A stretch of DNA of 64,000 nucleotides, taken from Cellulomonas sp. GTDB lineage: Bacteria; Actinomycetota; Actinomycetes; Actinomycetales; Cellulomonadaceae. The notes under the pieces were generated by a model that made no database searches, was not told where the DNA came from, and worked only from the letters and a program-made list of their open reading frames with translations. Every line of letters starts with the position of its first letter. The first letter of the stretch is position 1. Below are positions 45,082-53,710 of this stretch, one piece after another. The stretch is taken from the NCBI RefSeq assembly GCF_015234515.1, contig NZ_JADGMY010000031.1, positions 41,989 to 105,988 of the forward strand. The letters are read 5' to 3'. Position numbers and translations under genes: made by a program.

Positions 45082-46206
45082 TCAGTGCGGCTGGTACGGC
45101 GAGACGACGACCTCGATCCGCTGGAACTCCTTGAGGTCCGAGTACCCCGTGGTGGCCATCGCCCGGCGCAGCGCACCGATGAGGTTGAGCGTGCCGTCGG
45201 CCGTGTGACCCGGCCCGAACAGGATCTGCTCGAGGGTGCCGACCGTGCCCACCTCGACGCGCTCACCGCGCGGCAGCTGGGGGTGGTGCGCCTCGGGGCC
45301 CCAGTGGAACCCCCGGCCCGGGGCGTCGGTCGCGCGCGCCAGCGCCGCACCCAGCATGACCGCGTCCGCGCCGCACGCGACCGCCTTGACCAGGTCGCCC
45401 GAGCGCCCGACGCCGCCGTCGGCGATGACGTGCACGTACCGGCCGCCCGACTCGTCGAGGTAGTCGCGGCGGGCTGCGGCCACGTCGGCGACGGCCGTCG
45501 CCATGGGCGCGTGGATGCCGAGGGACACGCGCGTGGTGTGCGCCGCTCCCCCGCCGAACCCGACGAGGACGCCGGCTGCACCCGTGCGCATGAGGTGCAG
45601 CGCCGCGGTGTACGTCGACGCGCCGCCGACGATCACGGGGACGTCGAGCTCGTAGATGAAGCGCTTGAGGTTCAGCGGCTCGGCGCGCCCGGACACGTGC
45701 TCGGCCGACACGGTGGTGCCGCGGATGAGGAACACGTCGACGCCCGCGTCGACGACCGTGCGCCAGTGCTCCTGCGTGCGCTGCGGGCTCAGGGCCCCCG
45801 CGACGACGACCCCCGCGTCGCGGATCTCCTGCAGCCGGGCACGGATCAGCTCGGGGCGGATCGGGGCGGCGTAGATCTCCTGCATGCGGGCGGTCGCGCG
45901 CGGCGCGTCGAGCGCGGCGATCTCCTCGAGCAGCCCGGTGGGGTCGTCGTAGCGCGTCCACAGACCCTCGAGGTCGAGGACACCGAGACCACCGGCGCGT
46001 CCCAGCGCGACGGCGGACGCGGGGCTCATCACCGAGTCCATGGGTGCCGCGAGCACGGGCAGGTCGAAGTGGTAGGCGTCGATCTGCCAGCCGACCGAGA
46101 CCTCCTCCGGGTCACGCGTGCGGCGCGACGGCACCACCGCGATGTCGTCGAAGGAGTACGCCCGGCGTCCTCGCTTGCCCCTACCGATCTCGATGTCGCT
46201 GGTCAC
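45082..46206 (-). CDS. guaB3: GuaB3-type IMP dehydrogenase family protein
   Basis: The 374-residue product has the IMPDH/GMP reductase barrel without CBS domains: FDDIAVVPSRRTRDPEEVSV, VLAAPMDSVMSPASAVALGR and VIADGGVGRSGDLVKAVACG. The usual catalytic Cys loop is changed (it reads VLVGFGGGAAHTTRVSLGI, without a Cys-Thr/Cys-Ser at that place). This is the mark of the actinobacterial GuaB3 group, whose reaction is less settled than that of GuaB. TAGGCT ends 6 nt before the GTG start. It lies downstream of guaB on the same strand with a 57-bp gap. Confidence 0.92.
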   Translation of the reverse strand: MTSDIEIGRGKRGRRAYSFDDIAVVPSRRTRDPEEVSVGWQIDAYHFDLPVLAAPMDSVMSPASAVALGRAGGLGVLDLEGLWTRYDDPTGLLEEIAALDAPRATARMQEIYAAPIRPELIRARLQEIRDAGVVVAGALSPQRTQEHWRTVVDAGVDVFLIRGTTVSAEHVSGRAEPLNLKRFIYELDVPVIVGGASTYTAALHLMRTGAAGVLVGFGGGAAHTTRVSLGIHAPMATAVADVAAARRDYLDESGGRYVHVIADGGVGRSGDLVKAVACGADAVMLGAALARATDAPGRGFHWGPEAHHPQLPRGERVEVGTVGTLEQILFGPGHTADGTLNLIGALRRAMATTGYSDLKEFQRIEVVVSPYQPH

Positions 46207-46263
46207 CCGACGAGCCTACCGGCGTGCGCAGGGTGGCCCTGCGCGCGCCGTGTGCCGCGCGTC

Positions 46264-47787
46264 TCAGCGGCCCGTGTAGTTGGGCGCCTCGACCGTCATC
46301 TGGATGTCGTGCGGGTGGGACTCCTTGAGGCCCGCCGGCGTGATCCGGATGAACTGGCCGCGCTCCTGCAGCTGGGGGATCGTGTGCGCGCCGACGTAGA
46401 ACATCGACTGGTGCAGCCCGCCGACCAGCTGGTGCGCCACTGCCGACAACGGCCCGCGGTACGGCACCTGCCCCTCGATGCCCTCGGGGACGATCTTCTC
46501 GTCGGTCGTCACGTCGGCCTGGAAGTACCGGTCCTTGGAGTACGACACCCGCCCGCGCGACGCCATCGCCCCGAGGGAGCCCATGCCGCGGTAGTGCTTG
46601 AACTGCTTGCCGTTGACGAACACCAGGTCGCCGGGCGACTCGTCGCAGCCCGCGAGCAGCGACCCCAGCATGACGGTGTCGGCACCCGCGACGAGCGCCT
46701 TGGCGATGTCGCCCGAGTACTGCAGGCCGCCGTCACCGATGACCGGCACACCGGCCGGGCGGCACACCTGCGACGCGTCGTGGATCGCGGTCACCTGCGG
46801 CACACCGACGCCGGCCACGACCCGCGTCGTGCAGATCGACCCGGGCCCGACCCCGACCTTGACGGCGTCGACGCCGGAGTCGACCAGCGCCTGGGCGCCG
46901 GCGCGCGTCGCGACGTTCCCGCCGATGACCTGGACGTGACGCGTCGCCGGGTCCGACTTCAGGCGCCGGACCATGTCCAGCATGAGGCGGGCGTGCCCGT
47001 TGGCGGTGTCGACGACGAGCACGTCGACACCCGCCTCGACGAGCGCGGTCGCACGCTCCCACGCGTCGCCGAAGAACCCGATCGCGGCACCGACGACCAG
47101 GCGCCCGTCGGCGTCCTTGGTGGACTGCGGGTACTGCTCGGTCTTGACGAAGTCCTTGACGGTGATGAGGCCGGCGAGCCTGCCCTGGTCGTCGACGAGC
47201 GGGAGCTTCTCGACCTTGTGCTTGGCGAGCAGCGCCGCCGCGTCGGCGCGTGCGATGCCGACCGGAGCGGTGATGAGCGGCATCGAGGTCATCTCGTCGC
47301 GCACGCGCCGCGTGGCGAACTCCGCGGCGGGCACGAAGCGCAGGTCGCGGTTGGTGATGATGCCCACGAGCCGGCGGTCGTCGTCGACGACGGGCAGGCC
47401 CGACACGCGGTACGTGCCGCACAGCGCGTCGAGCTCCGCCAGCGTCGCGTCGGGTCCGACGGTCACGGGGTCGGAGACCATGCCGGACTCGGAGCGCTTG
47501 ACCACGTCGACCTGGTGCGCCTGGTCGGCGATCGACAGGTTGCGGTGCAGGATGCCGACGCCGCCCTGACGCGCCATGGCGACGGCCATGCGGGACTCGG
47601 TGACCGTGTCCATGGCCGCCGAGACCAGGGGGACGCGCACGGTGATCTCGCGCGTCAGCTGCGAGGTCGTGTCGACCTCGGACGGGATCACGTCCGTCTC
47701 GCCCGGCAGCAGCAGGACGTCGTCGTAGGTGAGACCGACCCGGGCGAACGGGTCCGCGGGTGACGTGGAGGAATCGGGCGCCGTCAT
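46264..47787 (-). CDS. guaB: IMP dehydrogenase
   Basis: The 507-residue enzyme oxidises IMP to XMP with NAD, the first step of guanine nucleotide synthesis. The TIM barrel is interrupted by two CBS domains (about 100-215). Features are LTYDDVLLLPGETDVIPSEV, VGVGPGSICTTRVVAGVGVP (catalytic Cys), VIGDGGLQYSGDIAKALVAG and MGSLGAM (finger/flap region). ATG 47787 is preferred to the GTG one codon earlier; the TATCCT box 6 nt upstream suggests leaderless translation. It is the true GuaB; GuaB3 is the second copy. Confidence 0.97.
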   Translation of the reverse strand: MTAPDSSTSPADPFARVGLTYDDVLLLPGETDVIPSEVDTTSQLTREITVRVPLVSAAMDTVTESRMAVAMARQGGVGILHRNLSIADQAHQVDVVKRSESGMVSDPVTVGPDATLAELDALCGTYRVSGLPVVDDDRRLVGIITNRDLRFVPAAEFATRRVRDEMTSMPLITAPVGIARADAAALLAKHKVEKLPLVDDQGRLAGLITVKDFVKTEQYPQSTKDADGRLVVGAAIGFFGDAWERATALVEAGVDVLVVDTANGHARLMLDMVRRLKSDPATRHVQVIGGNVATRAGAQALVDSGVDAVKVGVGPGSICTTRVVAGVGVPQVTAIHDASQVCRPAGVPVIGDGGLQYSGDIAKALVAGADTVMLGSLLAGCDESPGDLVFVNGKQFKHYRGMGSLGAMASRGRVSYSKDRYFQADVTTDEKIVPEGIEGQVPYRGPLSAVAHQLVGGLHQSMFYVGAHTIPQLQERGQFIRITPAGLKESHPHDIQMTVEAPNYTGR

Positions 47788-47829
47788 CACCTCAGGATAC
47801 GGGGCGGACGGCGGCGCCGGGACTCCCGC

Positions 47830-48504
47830 TCAGTCGATGATCCCGCGCCGCAGCCCGATGGCGACGGCCTGGGCCCGGTCCGACGCCCCGAGCTTGCGGA
47901 ACAGGCGGCGGGCGTGCGTCTTGACCGTGTCCTCCGAGAGGAACAGCTCCTGCCCGATCTGCGCGTTGGAGCGCCCGTGGCTCATGCCGACGAGCACCTC
48001 GATCTCGCGCTTGGTCAGCACGGGGTTGGGCTCGCCCTGGCGCGGTGCGACACCGGCGTCGGCGCGCGACACGTGCGTCTCCTGCAGCGGCGAGGCCGGG
48101 TGCGGCACCGCCGGCACCCCCGGCGGCCCGGACGAGACGGGACTGGCCTGCACGTGCGCGGCCACGGCGGCGAGCTCGGCGCGGCCCACGTCGGGGGCCA
48201 GGAAGCCACGCGCACCGAGCGCGAGCGCGCGATCGAGGGCCTCCCCGTCGTCGGGACCGGCGAGCAGCACGATCGCGGCAGACGGCGCGACGGAACGCAG
48301 CCGTCGGATCGCCTCGGCGGGGCCCGCACCCGGTAGGTGGGCGTCGAGCAGGACGACGGTGGGCGCGATGCGGCGCGCGAGCGCCAGCAGCTCGTCGGCC
48401 GTCGCTGCAGCGCGGACGGGCGCCAGCGACGGCACACCGATCGATGTCACGACGAGCCGCTCACGAACGGTCGCCGAGCCGTGGCAAACCACGACTCCAG
48501 CCAT
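47830..48504 (-). CDS. BldM-like orphan response regulator
   Basis: The 224-residue product has a receiver domain and a GerE HTH (LTKREIEVLVGMSHGRSNAQ, LFLSEDTVKTHARRLFRKLG). Asp54 is kept (TVVLLDAHLPG). The acidic pair near residue 8 is missing (VVVCHGSATVRERL) and the usual Lys after the fifth strand is not present (GFLAPDVG), so it is likely not phosphorylated in the ordinary way. No kinase gene is adjacent. Position upstream of guaB and near a WhiB gene matches BldM of Streptomyces. ATG 48504 has AGGAGG at good spacing. The role in a non-sporulating organism is unknown. Confidence 0.85.
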   Translation of the reverse strand: MAGVVVCHGSATVRERLVVTSIGVPSLAPVRAAATADELLALARRIAPTVVLLDAHLPGAGPAEAIRRLRSVAPSAAIVLLAGPDDGEALDRALALGARGFLAPDVGRAELAAVAAHVQASPVSSGPPGVPAVPHPASPLQETHVSRADAGVAPRQGEPNPVLTKREIEVLVGMSHGRSNAQIGQELFLSEDTVKTHARRLFRKLGASDRAQAVAIGLRRGIID

Positions 48505-48698
48505 GGGGTTCCTCCTCGCGCCGATCCCGTCACCACATGCGTGCACGGTCCATGCCTGCATCGGCGTTACCGGTGCGTCACGTTAGCCCTCCGCACCGAC
48601 GGTCGAGTGTCGAACGCGCCGTTTCCTCACGGTTGCGGGCTGGCGCGTGCAATGGCGTCACGCGAACGGGTCACGCAACCGTGAGGGGATGACAGCGG

Positions 48699-49700
48699 TC
48701 ACAGGGATGCAGACTGCGTGACGGCCGCCAGCGCCTCGTGGACGAGCCCCGGGATCGTGCGGGACCGGTGCACCGAGCGGTCGAGGGGGACACGCTCCTC
48801 GGCGGCATCGGGCACCATGACGAACTGCGGGAGGTCGGTGCGTTCCTGCGCGAGGCGCGCCACGACCGACAGGTCCGGGGTCGCGGACTCCGACAGGGTC
48901 ACGACGGCCCGGGCGCGCGTCATGAGCGCCAGCTCGCCCGCGTGCCGCGTGGAGACGGGGCCGGCGACGAGCCGCGCGTCGACGCCGCCGTCCACCAGCG
49001 CGGCCGCCAGCACGTGCGCGACGACGGACCGCGGCTCCCCCGGCACCGGCAGGAGCAGGACCACGGGAGCGCCGGTGGGCGGGGGCGCCGCGGTGCGCGC
49101 CCGCAGCGCACCGAGCACCGCGCCGACGAGCGTCTCGCGAGCGTCGACACCCGGGCGCTCGACGACGGTCCGCCGCGCGAGCGCCGCCAGCGCCGGCTGC
49201 ACGCGGTCGACCCACCACCGCGTGAGGTCGAGCCCCGCGGGGTCGAGCAGCGCGGCGCAGCGGTCGGCACGGCCGGTGAGCGCGGCGTCGACGAGCGCGG
49301 CGACGCGGGCGGCGGCTCCGGCCGGACCACCCGGGAGGGACGGGCCGGACGCGCCCGGCGACGCTGCGCCCCCGCCCGGGACGGGGAGCCTGCCGGTGAG
49401 GTCGTCGCTGCCGGCGGTGGGCGCGGGCGGCGTGGCGACACCGTGCACGTCGGAGGACAGCGCGAGCCGCGCGGCCTCGGCGGGCGCGACACCGTCGATG
49501 GTGAGCCGGCGCATCACCATGAGCCGCTCGACGTCCTGGGCCGTGTAGCGACGGTGCGCACCGGCGGAGTGCTCGGAGGGCCCCAGCCCGTAGCGCCGGT
49601 CCCAGGTCCGCAGCGTCGCCGGCGCGACACCGAGGCGGCGCGCGACGGCGGCGACGGTCAGCGCGGGACCAGCCGGGGGCTCGTCTGCTGCGGGGACCAT
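48699..49700 (-). CDS. MerR-family regulator with degenerate B12-binding-like domain
   Basis: The 333-residue product has a MerR-type HTH (residues 14-70: VARRLGVAPATLRTWDRRYG, HRRYTAQDVERL). A Gly/Pro-rich linker follows, then a C-terminal region of about 180 residues laid out like the helical and Rossmann parts of CarH/LitR cobalamin proteins. The cobalamin-ligating D-x-H-x-x-G is absent (GEPRSVVAHVLAA at that place), so B12 binding is doubtful. A CACAAT box ends 6 nt before ATG 49700. It diverges from the WhiB gene and lies beside the BldM-like gene. Confidence 0.8.
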   Translation of the reverse strand: MVPAADEPPAGPALTVAAVARRLGVAPATLRTWDRRYGLGPSEHSAGAHRRYTAQDVERLMVMRRLTIDGVAPAEAARLALSSDVHGVATPPAPTAGSDDLTGRLPVPGGGAASPGASGPSLPGGPAGAAARVAALVDAALTGRADRCAALLDPAGLDLTRWWVDRVQPALAALARRTVVERPGVDARETLVGAVLGALRARTAAPPPTGAPVVLLLPVPGEPRSVVAHVLAAALVDGGVDARLVAGPVSTRHAGELALMTRARAVVTLSESATPDLSVVARLAQERTDLPQFVMVPDAAEERVPLDRSVHRSRTIPGLVHEALAAVTQSASL

Positions 49701-49959
49701 GAAGCGATTGTGCCAGCCGCGTGGCGCGATCCCCCGAGCCCGCGCCGGACCGGGACCTGCAAGGCGGACGGGCGTCCTGCACCTGCGTCCAAATCGCGCC
49801 ACGCACCGTTTCACTCGATCGCGCCACAAGGTGGGCCTTGAACAACTTCTGACGCGGTTGTAGCGTGGCGTCACGTCGACACGGGGAACCGCGTCGGCCA
49901 CCGACTTTCGTCCCGGCCCCGCGCCGCAGGACGACCGCGCAGGAGCCAAGGAGGAACAC
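49701..49959. promoter_or_regulatory. divergent promoter region, merR-like and whiB-like genes
   Basis: A strong promoter for the WhiB gene is visible: TTGAAC at 49838-49843, a 17-nt spacer, and TAGCGT at 49861-49866. This gives an untranslated leader of roughly 87 nt ending in AAGGAGGA before ATG 49960. The minus-strand gene uses a separate box near 49707-49712. The rest of the 259 bases shows no gene. Confidence 0.65.
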
Positions 49960-50256
49960 ATGGCCGAGATCTCGCGTCTCCCCGGACCGGTGATGGACCT
50001 GTGGGAGTGGCAGTTCGACGGCGCCTGCCGCGATGCGGACCAGGACCTCTTCTTCCACCCCGAGGGGGAGCGCGGCTCGGCCCGGCGCCGGCGCGCGGAG
50101 GCGGCGAAGGCCATCTGCGCGACGTGCCCGGTGCTCAAGGAGTGCCGCGAGCAGTCGCTGGCCGTGCGCGAGCCGTACGGCGTGTGGGGCGGGTTGTCGG
50201 AGGAGGAGCGCGCCGCGGTCCTCGCCGAGCGCGCCGGCCGCCGCGTCACCGCCTGA
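49960..50256 (+). CDS. WhiB-family iron-sulfur regulator (WhiD/WhiB3-like)
   Basis: The 98-residue product has the four cluster-binding cysteines: Cys23 (GACRD), Cys53 and Cys56 (CATC), Cys62 (KECRE). GVWGG follows at 74-78, then a basic C-terminus. These proteins hold a [4Fe-4S] cluster that senses NO and oxygen and bind the principal sigma factor to alter transcription. By synteny with guaB, a BldM-like gene and groES it corresponds to WhiD/WhiB3 of Streptomyces and mycobacteria. It has a clear promoter and a strong terminator hairpin just downstream. Confidence 0.93.
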   Translation: MAEISRLPGPVMDLWEWQFDGACRDADQDLFFHPEGERGSARRRRAEAAKAICATCPVLKECREQSLAVREPYGVWGGLSEEERAAVLAERAGRRVTA

Positions 50257-50268
50257 TCCTGGACGGCA

Positions 50269-50308
50269 ACGACGAAGGCCCCCTCCCGCGGGAGGGGGCC
50301 TTCGTCGT
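50269..50308. terminator. perfect terminator hairpin between whiB-like gene and groES
   Basis: A 40-nt perfect inverted repeat with arms ACGACGAAGGCCCCCTCCC and complement, starting 12 bp after the WhiB stop and 35 bp before the groES stop. The genes are convergent, so it should terminate both. Confidence 0.85.
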
Positions 50309-50342
50309 GCCGGGGACGGGTCCCCGGTCGGTCGAGCTGTCG

Positions 50343-50636
50343 TCAGGCGACGACCGCGAGGATGTCGCGGGCCGAGAGGATGAGGTACTCCTCACCCGCG
50401 TACTTCACCTCGGTGCCGCCGTACTTCGAGTAGATGACCTTGTCGCCCACGGCCACGTCCAGCGGCACGCGGTTGCCCTTGTCGTCGATCCGACCCGGGC
50501 CCACCGCCAGGACCTCGCCCTCCTGGGGCTTCTCCTTGGCGCTGTCCGGGATGACGAGACCCGACGCGGTCGTCGTCTCGGCCTCGAGGGCCTTGACGAC
50601 GATGCGGTCCTCGAGGGGCTTGATGGAGACCGACAC
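50343..50636 (-). CDS. groES: Co-chaperonin GroES
   Basis: The 97-residue product is a full-length GroES: SIKPLEDRIVVKALEAETTT, GLVIPDSAKEKPQEGEVLAV (mobile loop and base), IYSKYGGTEVKYAGEEYLIL and a DILAVV end. It is the lid for GroEL. No groEL is adjacent: the next gene downstream on this strand is absent and whiB is convergent, so the chaperonin subunit is elsewhere. Two CIRCE elements lie upstream, indicating HrcA control. Confidence 0.97.
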   Translation of the reverse strand: MSVSIKPLEDRIVVKALEAETTTASGLVIPDSAKEKPQEGEVLAVGPGRIDDKGNRVPLDVAVGDKVIYSKYGGTEVKYAGEEYLILSARDILAVVA

Positions 50637-50726
50637 AGCGGACCTCCCCTTCGCATGTGTGAGTAGTTCAGGAGTCTGCGCCGCACCGTCGCACCGTCGT
50701 CGCGGGAGCCGGGGCCACGGGAGCGG

Positions 50727-50800
50727 TTGGCACCCTCACCAGGAGAGTGCCAGTTCCTCACTCTAGGAAGGCGTTAGCACTCGGTCAACCCGAGTGCCAG
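50727..50800 (-). promoter_or_regulatory. two CIRCE (HrcA) operators upstream of groES
   Basis: The distal element at 50774-50800 is TTAGCACTC-N9-GAGTGCCAG, very close to the CIRCE consensus. A second, weaker one lies at 50727-50753: TTGGCACCC-N9-GAGTGCCAG. Both have the exact 9-nt spacer and 9-nt arms, and their centres are 47 bp apart. HrcA should bind both and release on heat shock. Confidence 0.85.
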
Positions 50801-50876
50801 AATCCGCCCTCATGAGCGCCCACCTCCTGGACGCCGCGGGTGGGACCGACGGCCGGTGACGTGCGAAGGTTGGCGT

Positions 50877-52079
50877 GTGGACGACGCCGCACTGGTCAAG
50901 CTGCTCAGTCCCGACGGCTGGGCACTGCTCCAGGCACTACCTCCGTACGACGAGCGGCTCGCGCTGCCGCTCGCCGAACGGCTGCAGAAGGACGGGCTCG
51001 ACCCTGCCCTGGTGTCCGCCGCGCTCACCCAGTCCCGGTTGCGCGCCAAGGCGCGCGGCAAGCTCGGTGACTTCGCCGAGGGCATGCTGTTCACGGTCGC
51101 GGGCCTCGAGCAGGCGACGCGCCTCGAGGTCGCCGCGCACCACGCACGGCGCTACCGCGACGCCGGGTGCACCTACGTGGCCGACCTGACGTGCGGGCTG
51201 GGAGCCGACGCGCTCGCGATGGCCGGCATCGGCATCCGCGTGCTCGCCACCGACGTCGACGAGACGACCGCCGCGCTGGCGACGGTCAACCTGCGCGCGT
51301 TCCCCGAGGTCGAGGTCCGCATGGGAGACGGGCTCGCGCTCGACCTGGCGGCCGAGGGCGTCGACGGCGTGTACGCCGACCCGGCGCGCCGCACGGGCAC
51401 CGGCCGACGCGTGTTCGACCCCCGGGCCTACTCCCCGCCGCTCGACGCGGTCCTCGCCGTGCGCGGGACGGTCCCCGCCCTCGGGCTGAAGCTGGGACCC
51501 GGCATCGCGCACCGCGACCTGCCGCACGACGCCGAGGCGCAGTGGGTGTCGTCCGCGGGCGAGGTCGTGGAGCTCGGCCTGTGGTTCGGGCCGCTGGCAC
51601 CCGACGGGCCCGGCCGCTCGGCCCTGGTCCTGCGTGACGGCCGTGCGCACGCCCTGCGCGCCGACCCCGACGGTGACGACGACGCGCCGCCCGTCGGCCC
51701 CGTCGGCGGGTACCTGTACGAGCCCGACGGGGCCGTCATCCGCGCCGGTCTCGTCGGGACGATCGCGTACCGCGTGCGCGGCCGGCTCATCGACCCCACG
51801 ATCGCCTACGTGACCTCCGACGCCCTGGCCGACCGCGCCGCCTGGCAGCCGCTCGCGACCGCGTACCGCGTCCTGGACGACCTGCCGTTCGGGCTCAAGC
51901 GGCTGCGCACGTACCTGCGCGAGCGGGACGTCGGGCGGCTCACCATCAAGAAGCGCGGCACGGCGGTCGTGCCGGAGACGCTGCGCCGGCAGCTCGACCT
52001 GCGCGGCAGCGCCGAGGGCACGGTCGTGCTCACGCGTGTCGCCGGGCAGCAGCGGGTGCTCGTCGTGGAGCCCGTCTGA
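50877..52079 (+). CDS. SAM-dependent methyltransferase with THUMP-like C-terminal domain
   Basis: The 400-residue product has a class I methyltransferase core: motif I VADLTCGLGADALAMAGIG, the acidic VLATDVDETTAALATVN and motif IV YADPARR. A C-terminal region ending in LRTYLRERDVGRLTIKKRGT looks like the THUMP-like domain used for RNA recognition. The RNA substrate is not known. GTG 50877 is chosen because GAAGG lies 7 nt upstream. It diverges from groES and ends by overlapping the next gene (TGATG). Confidence 0.85.
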   Translation: MDDAALVKLLSPDGWALLQALPPYDERLALPLAERLQKDGLDPALVSAALTQSRLRAKARGKLGDFAEGMLFTVAGLEQATRLEVAAHHARRYRDAGCTYVADLTCGLGADALAMAGIGIRVLATDVDETTAALATVNLRAFPEVEVRMGDGLALDLAAEGVDGVYADPARRTGTGRRVFDPRAYSPPLDAVLAVRGTVPALGLKLGPGIAHRDLPHDAEAQWVSSAGEVVELGLWFGPLAPDGPGRSALVLRDGRAHALRADPDGDDDAPPVGPVGGYLYEPDGAVIRAGLVGTIAYRVRGRLIDPTIAYVTSDALADRAAWQPLATAYRVLDDLPFGLKRLRTYLRERDVGRLTIKKRGTAVVPETLRRQLDLRGSAEGTVVLTRVAGQQRVLVVEPV

Positions 52080-53227
52080 TGGCAGCCCCCGTCGCGCTGC
52101 CCTTCGCCCGCTCCGAGCGCTCGACCGTGGGCATCGAGTGGGAGGTGGCGCTCGTCGACGCCGACTCCGGCGACCTGCGGCAGGCGGCGCAGGCGATCTT
52201 CGAGGCCGTGCAGCCCGCCGACGGCACCGACCACCCCCACATCACCCCCGAGCTGCTGCTCAACACGGTCGAGCTCTCCTCCGGCAAGTGCCGGACGGTC
52301 GGCGAGGCCGGTGCCGACCTGCAGCGCGCGCTCGACGAGGTCGCGGCCGCGGCCCGACCGCTGCGCATCGAGCTCATGGGCGCGGGCACGCACCCGTTCG
52401 CCAACTGGGCGACGCAGCGCGTCACCGACAAGCAGCGCTACGCGACGCTGATCGACCGCACCCAGTGGTGGGGGCGTCAGATGCTCATCTACGGCGTGCA
52501 CGTCCACGTGGGCGTCGAGGACCGGGACAAGGTGCTGCCGCTGAGCCGCGCGATGCTCACGGTCTTCCCGCACATCCAGTCCCTGTCGGCGTCGTCACCG
52601 TTCTGGGGCGGCAAGGACACCGGCTACGCGTCGAACCGCGCGCTGCTGTTCCAGCAGCTGCCGACCGCAGGCCTGCCCCCCCAGTTCGAGCGGTGGGAGG
52701 AGCTCGAGCAGTACGTGGGCGACATGATGCACACCGGGGTGATCGACCAGGTCAACGAGGTCCGCTGGGACATCCGGCCGTCGCCGCGCTTCGGCACCCT
52801 CGAGATGCGCATCGCGGACGGCGCGGCGAACCTGCTCGAGGTCACCGCCATCAGCGCGTTCACGCACTGTCTCGTCGAGCACTTCTCCTCCATGATCGAC
52901 GCGGACGAACCGCTGCCGACGATGCCTCCGTGGTTCGTCCAGGAGAACAAGTGGCGCTCGGCGCGCTACGGCATGGACGCGATCGTCATCACGAACGACG
53001 CAGGTGACGAGGAGCTCGTCACCGACTCCGTGAGCCGGTGGCTCGGCGTGCTCGCCCCGGTGGCCGAGCGCCTGGGCTGCGAGGCCGAGCTGGACCAGGT
53101 CCGCACGATCCTGCGGCGAGGGGCGTCGTACCAGCGGCAGCGCGCGGTCGCGCGACGCAACGCGGGTGAGCTGGAGCCCGTGGTGCGTGCGCTGGTGGCC
53201 GAGCTCGCCGCGGGCCGCCCGCTCTAG
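52079..53227 (+). CDS. Glutamate-cysteine ligase-like (YbdK family) carboxylate-amine ligase
   Basis: The 382-residue product belongs to the GCS2 superfamily: STVGIEWEVALVDADSGDL, ELLLNTVELSSGKCRTVGEA, GAGTHPFANWATQRVTDKQR, GVHVHVGVEDRDKVLPLSRA and WDIRPSPRFGTLEMRIADGA. These enzymes join the gamma-carboxylate of glutamate to an amine. Actinobacteria make mycothiol and not glutathione, so its real substrate is open. It starts by overlapping the methyltransferase stop by one base. Confidence 0.88.
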   Translation: MAAPVALPFARSERSTVGIEWEVALVDADSGDLRQAAQAIFEAVQPADGTDHPHITPELLLNTVELSSGKCRTVGEAGADLQRALDEVAAAARPLRIELMGAGTHPFANWATQRVTDKQRYATLIDRTQWWGRQMLIYGVHVHVGVEDRDKVLPLSRAMLTVFPHIQSLSASSPFWGGKDTGYASNRALLFQQLPTAGLPPQFERWEELEQYVGDMMHTGVIDQVNEVRWDIRPSPRFGTLEMRIADGAANLLEVTAISAFTHCLVEHFSSMIDADEPLPTMPPWFVQENKWRSARYGMDAIVITNDAGDEELVTDSVSRWLGVLAPVAERLGCEAELDQVRTILRRGASYQRQRAVARRNAGELEPVVRALVAELAAGRPL

Positions 53228-53277
53228 GCAGGGCCACCCGAGCCAGGCACGGTCGTCCGTGGACCGTCCGCCGTCTG

Positions 53278-53311
53278 CTACTAGGCAATACCAGGTAGTT
53301 GGCGTTACCTT
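53278..53311 (+). promoter_or_regulatory. PadR operator and leaderless promoter
   Basis: 53278-53298 is an imperfect palindrome (CTACTAGG ... CCAGGTAG, 6 of 8 pairs). TACCTT at 53306-53311 ends 6 nt before the GTG of padR. The operator therefore covers the position expected for the -35 box, a normal layout for autorepression by PadR. Confidence 0.55.
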
Positions 53312-53317
53312 TGTGTC

Positions 53318-53710
53318 GTGGCCGACTCCCGCGACTCCCAGCTCCTCAAGGGCGTGCTGCCGATGCTCACGCTCGCGGCGCTGACCCGCGAGGAGACCTA
53401 CGGGTACGAGCTGGTCACGGTCCTGCGGGGGGCCGGCCTCGACGACCTCTCCACCGGGACGCTCTACCCGGTCCTCACCCGCCTCGAGCGGGACGGCCTG
53501 CTGATCTCCCGGCTCGTCGCATCCGCCTCCGGGCCGGCGCGCAAGTACTACCGGCTCAGCGCGCCTGGCCTCGCCGCCCTCGCGGCCCAGCGCGACGCCT
53601 GGGTGGACCTGGTCGCGACCGCCGAGCGCGTGCTCGGCGCAGCCGGGCCCCCGACCGACCCGCCGGACGCAGCCGCGCCCGTGCCCGCCCCCACGGGGAG
53701 CCCACGATGA
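53318..53710 (+). CDS. PadR-family transcriptional repressor
   Basis: The 130-residue product has the PadR winged helix (MLTLAALTREETYGYELVTV, STGTLYPVLTRLERDGLL, GPARKYYRLSAPGLAALAAQ) and a short C-terminal helix with a Pro-rich tail. GTG 53318 is the start. ATGA overlap with the next gene makes it the first gene of a three-gene unit encoding two membrane proteins, a common arrangement for PadR-HAAS pairs. Confidence 0.9.
   Translation: MADSRDSQLLKGVLPMLTLAALTREETYGYELVTVLRGAGLDDLSTGTLYPVLTRLERDGLLISRLVASASGPARKYYRLSAPGLAALAAQRDAWVDLVATAERVLGAAGPPTDPPDAAAPVPAPTGSPR

Noticed and set aside
45082..46206. GMP reductase
   Set aside because: The sequence fits the actinobacterial GuaB3 group beside guaB; the catalytic Cys loop of GMP reductase is not present.
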